Origin: Mycolicibacterium wolinskyi
Lineage (GTDB): Bacteria; Actinomycetota; Actinomycetes; Mycobacteriales; Mycobacteriaceae
Assembly (NCBI RefSeq): GCF_002101965.1
Contig: NZ_LQQA01000030.1
Coordinates: 682,001 to 746,000 of the forward strand
DNA: 64,000 nucleotides
Direction of reading: 5' to 3'
Shown here: one piece after another, positions 63,783-64,000 of the stretch
Position numbering within the stretch: the stretch's first letter is position 1
Layout: every line of letters begins with the position of its first letter
Program-made: the position numbers and the translations under genes
Notes under the pieces: model-generated
The model's input: the letters and a program-made list of their open reading frames with translations, nothing else
Database searches by the model: none
Told to the model about the DNA's origin: nothing

Positions 63783-64000
63783 ATGACTGACGTCGACCGG
63801 GTAGAACCCGAGACGCCGGAAGCGACGCACGAGACGGATGCCGAGCTCACCGCGCGGTTTGAACGCGATGCGATCCCGCTGCTGGATCAGCTCTACGGCG
63901 GTGCGCTGCGCATGACGCGCAACCCGGCCGATGCCGAGGATCTGCTGCAGGAAACCATGGTCAAGGCCTATGCCGGTTTCCGGTCGTTCCGCGAAGGCAC
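63783..64000 (+). CDS. sigH: ECF sigma factor SigH, N-terminal part (cut by window edge)
   Basis: This is the first 72 residues of SigH (MTDVDRVEPETPE...), the regulator of oxidative, thiol and heat stress. FERDAIPLLDQLYGGALRMTRNPADAEDLLQETMVKAYAGF is sigma region 2, nearly identical to M. tuberculosis SigH. The ATG at 63783 matches the M. tuberculosis start. An in-frame GTG at 63690 has AAGGAGGG (63676-63683) at perfect spacing, and no stop lies between. A 31-residue longer isoform is therefore plausible, as for Streptomyces SigR'. The 3' end and anti-sigma rshA lie outside. Confidence 0.96.
   Translation, partial: MTDVDRVEPETPEATHETDAELTARFERDAIPLLDQLYGGALRMTRNPADAEDLLQETMVKAYAGFRSFREG

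Overview
The window is chromosomal DNA of a fast-growing Mycobacterium (Mycolicibacterium), very likely M. smegmatis or a close relative. The evidence is high-GC coding with GTG/TTG starts, and near-identity of MtrA, MtrB, Tmk, SahH, SecA1, the DesA3 partner reductase and SigH to M. tuberculosis proteins as I remember them. The backbone follows, in inverted numbering, the M. tuberculosis Rv3252c-Rv3223c block: alkB-rubA-rubB-alkX, sahH, tmk, mtrA-mtrB-lpqB, comF, hpf, secA1, Rv3235-like, acyltransferase, Rv3231-like, reductase/desA3, rsgA, aroA, SRAP, SDR, sigH. Species and synteny statements rest on recalled knowledge, not on a search.

Region by region. 1-3.3 kb: the 3' end of an alkane hydroxylase operon, then S-adenosylhomocysteinase. 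3.3-12.7 kb: a complete selenocysteine locus. It holds a formate dehydrogenase (fdhA with an in-frame UGA and an E. coli-like SECIS hairpin, fdhB, nrfD), selB, selA, tRNA-Sec (UCA anticodon) and selD. 12.8-17.3 kb: an F420-type oxidoreductase, an XRE regulator and an unfamiliar three-gene unit (TPR-AAA+ ATPase, TPR membrane protein, HAD-like protein). 17.4-26.9 kb: core genes tmk, mtrAB-lpqB, comF, hpf and secA1. 26.9-33.9 kb: lipid and osmolyte genes, including a WS/DGAT-like protein with a degenerate active site, a BCCT transporter, and a desaturase with its reductase under a shared 31-bp operator. 33.9-34.2 kb: a gene-free stretch with four related palindromes. 34.2-47.2 kb: regulators, small secreted proteins, methyltransferases, rsgA, aroA, SRAP, a DUF222/HNH-methyltransferase in-frame ORF, GNAT and SDR proteins.

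47.2-63.1 kb: an aromatic-degradation island. benA, benB and a benC-FCD-benD fusion convert benzoate to catechol. catA, catB and catC convert catechol to 3-oxoadipate enol-lactone. pcaD, pcaIJ and pcaF finish to succinyl-CoA plus acetyl-CoA. Two LysR regulators sit at the divergent promoters. A VanY-like peptidase, a LuxR-family LAL regulator and a small hypothetical gene interrupt the two halves. The window ends with ybaK and the start of sigH, which has a consensus autoregulatory promoter and a likely N-terminally extended isoform.

Most unusual items: the BenC-FCD-BenD fusion, the SECIS/Sec locus, the SigH long-form start, the shared desaturase operator, the DUF222-methyltransferase ORF, the one-base lesion that separates the VanY-like protein from its signal peptide, and the TPR/AAA+/HAD unit.
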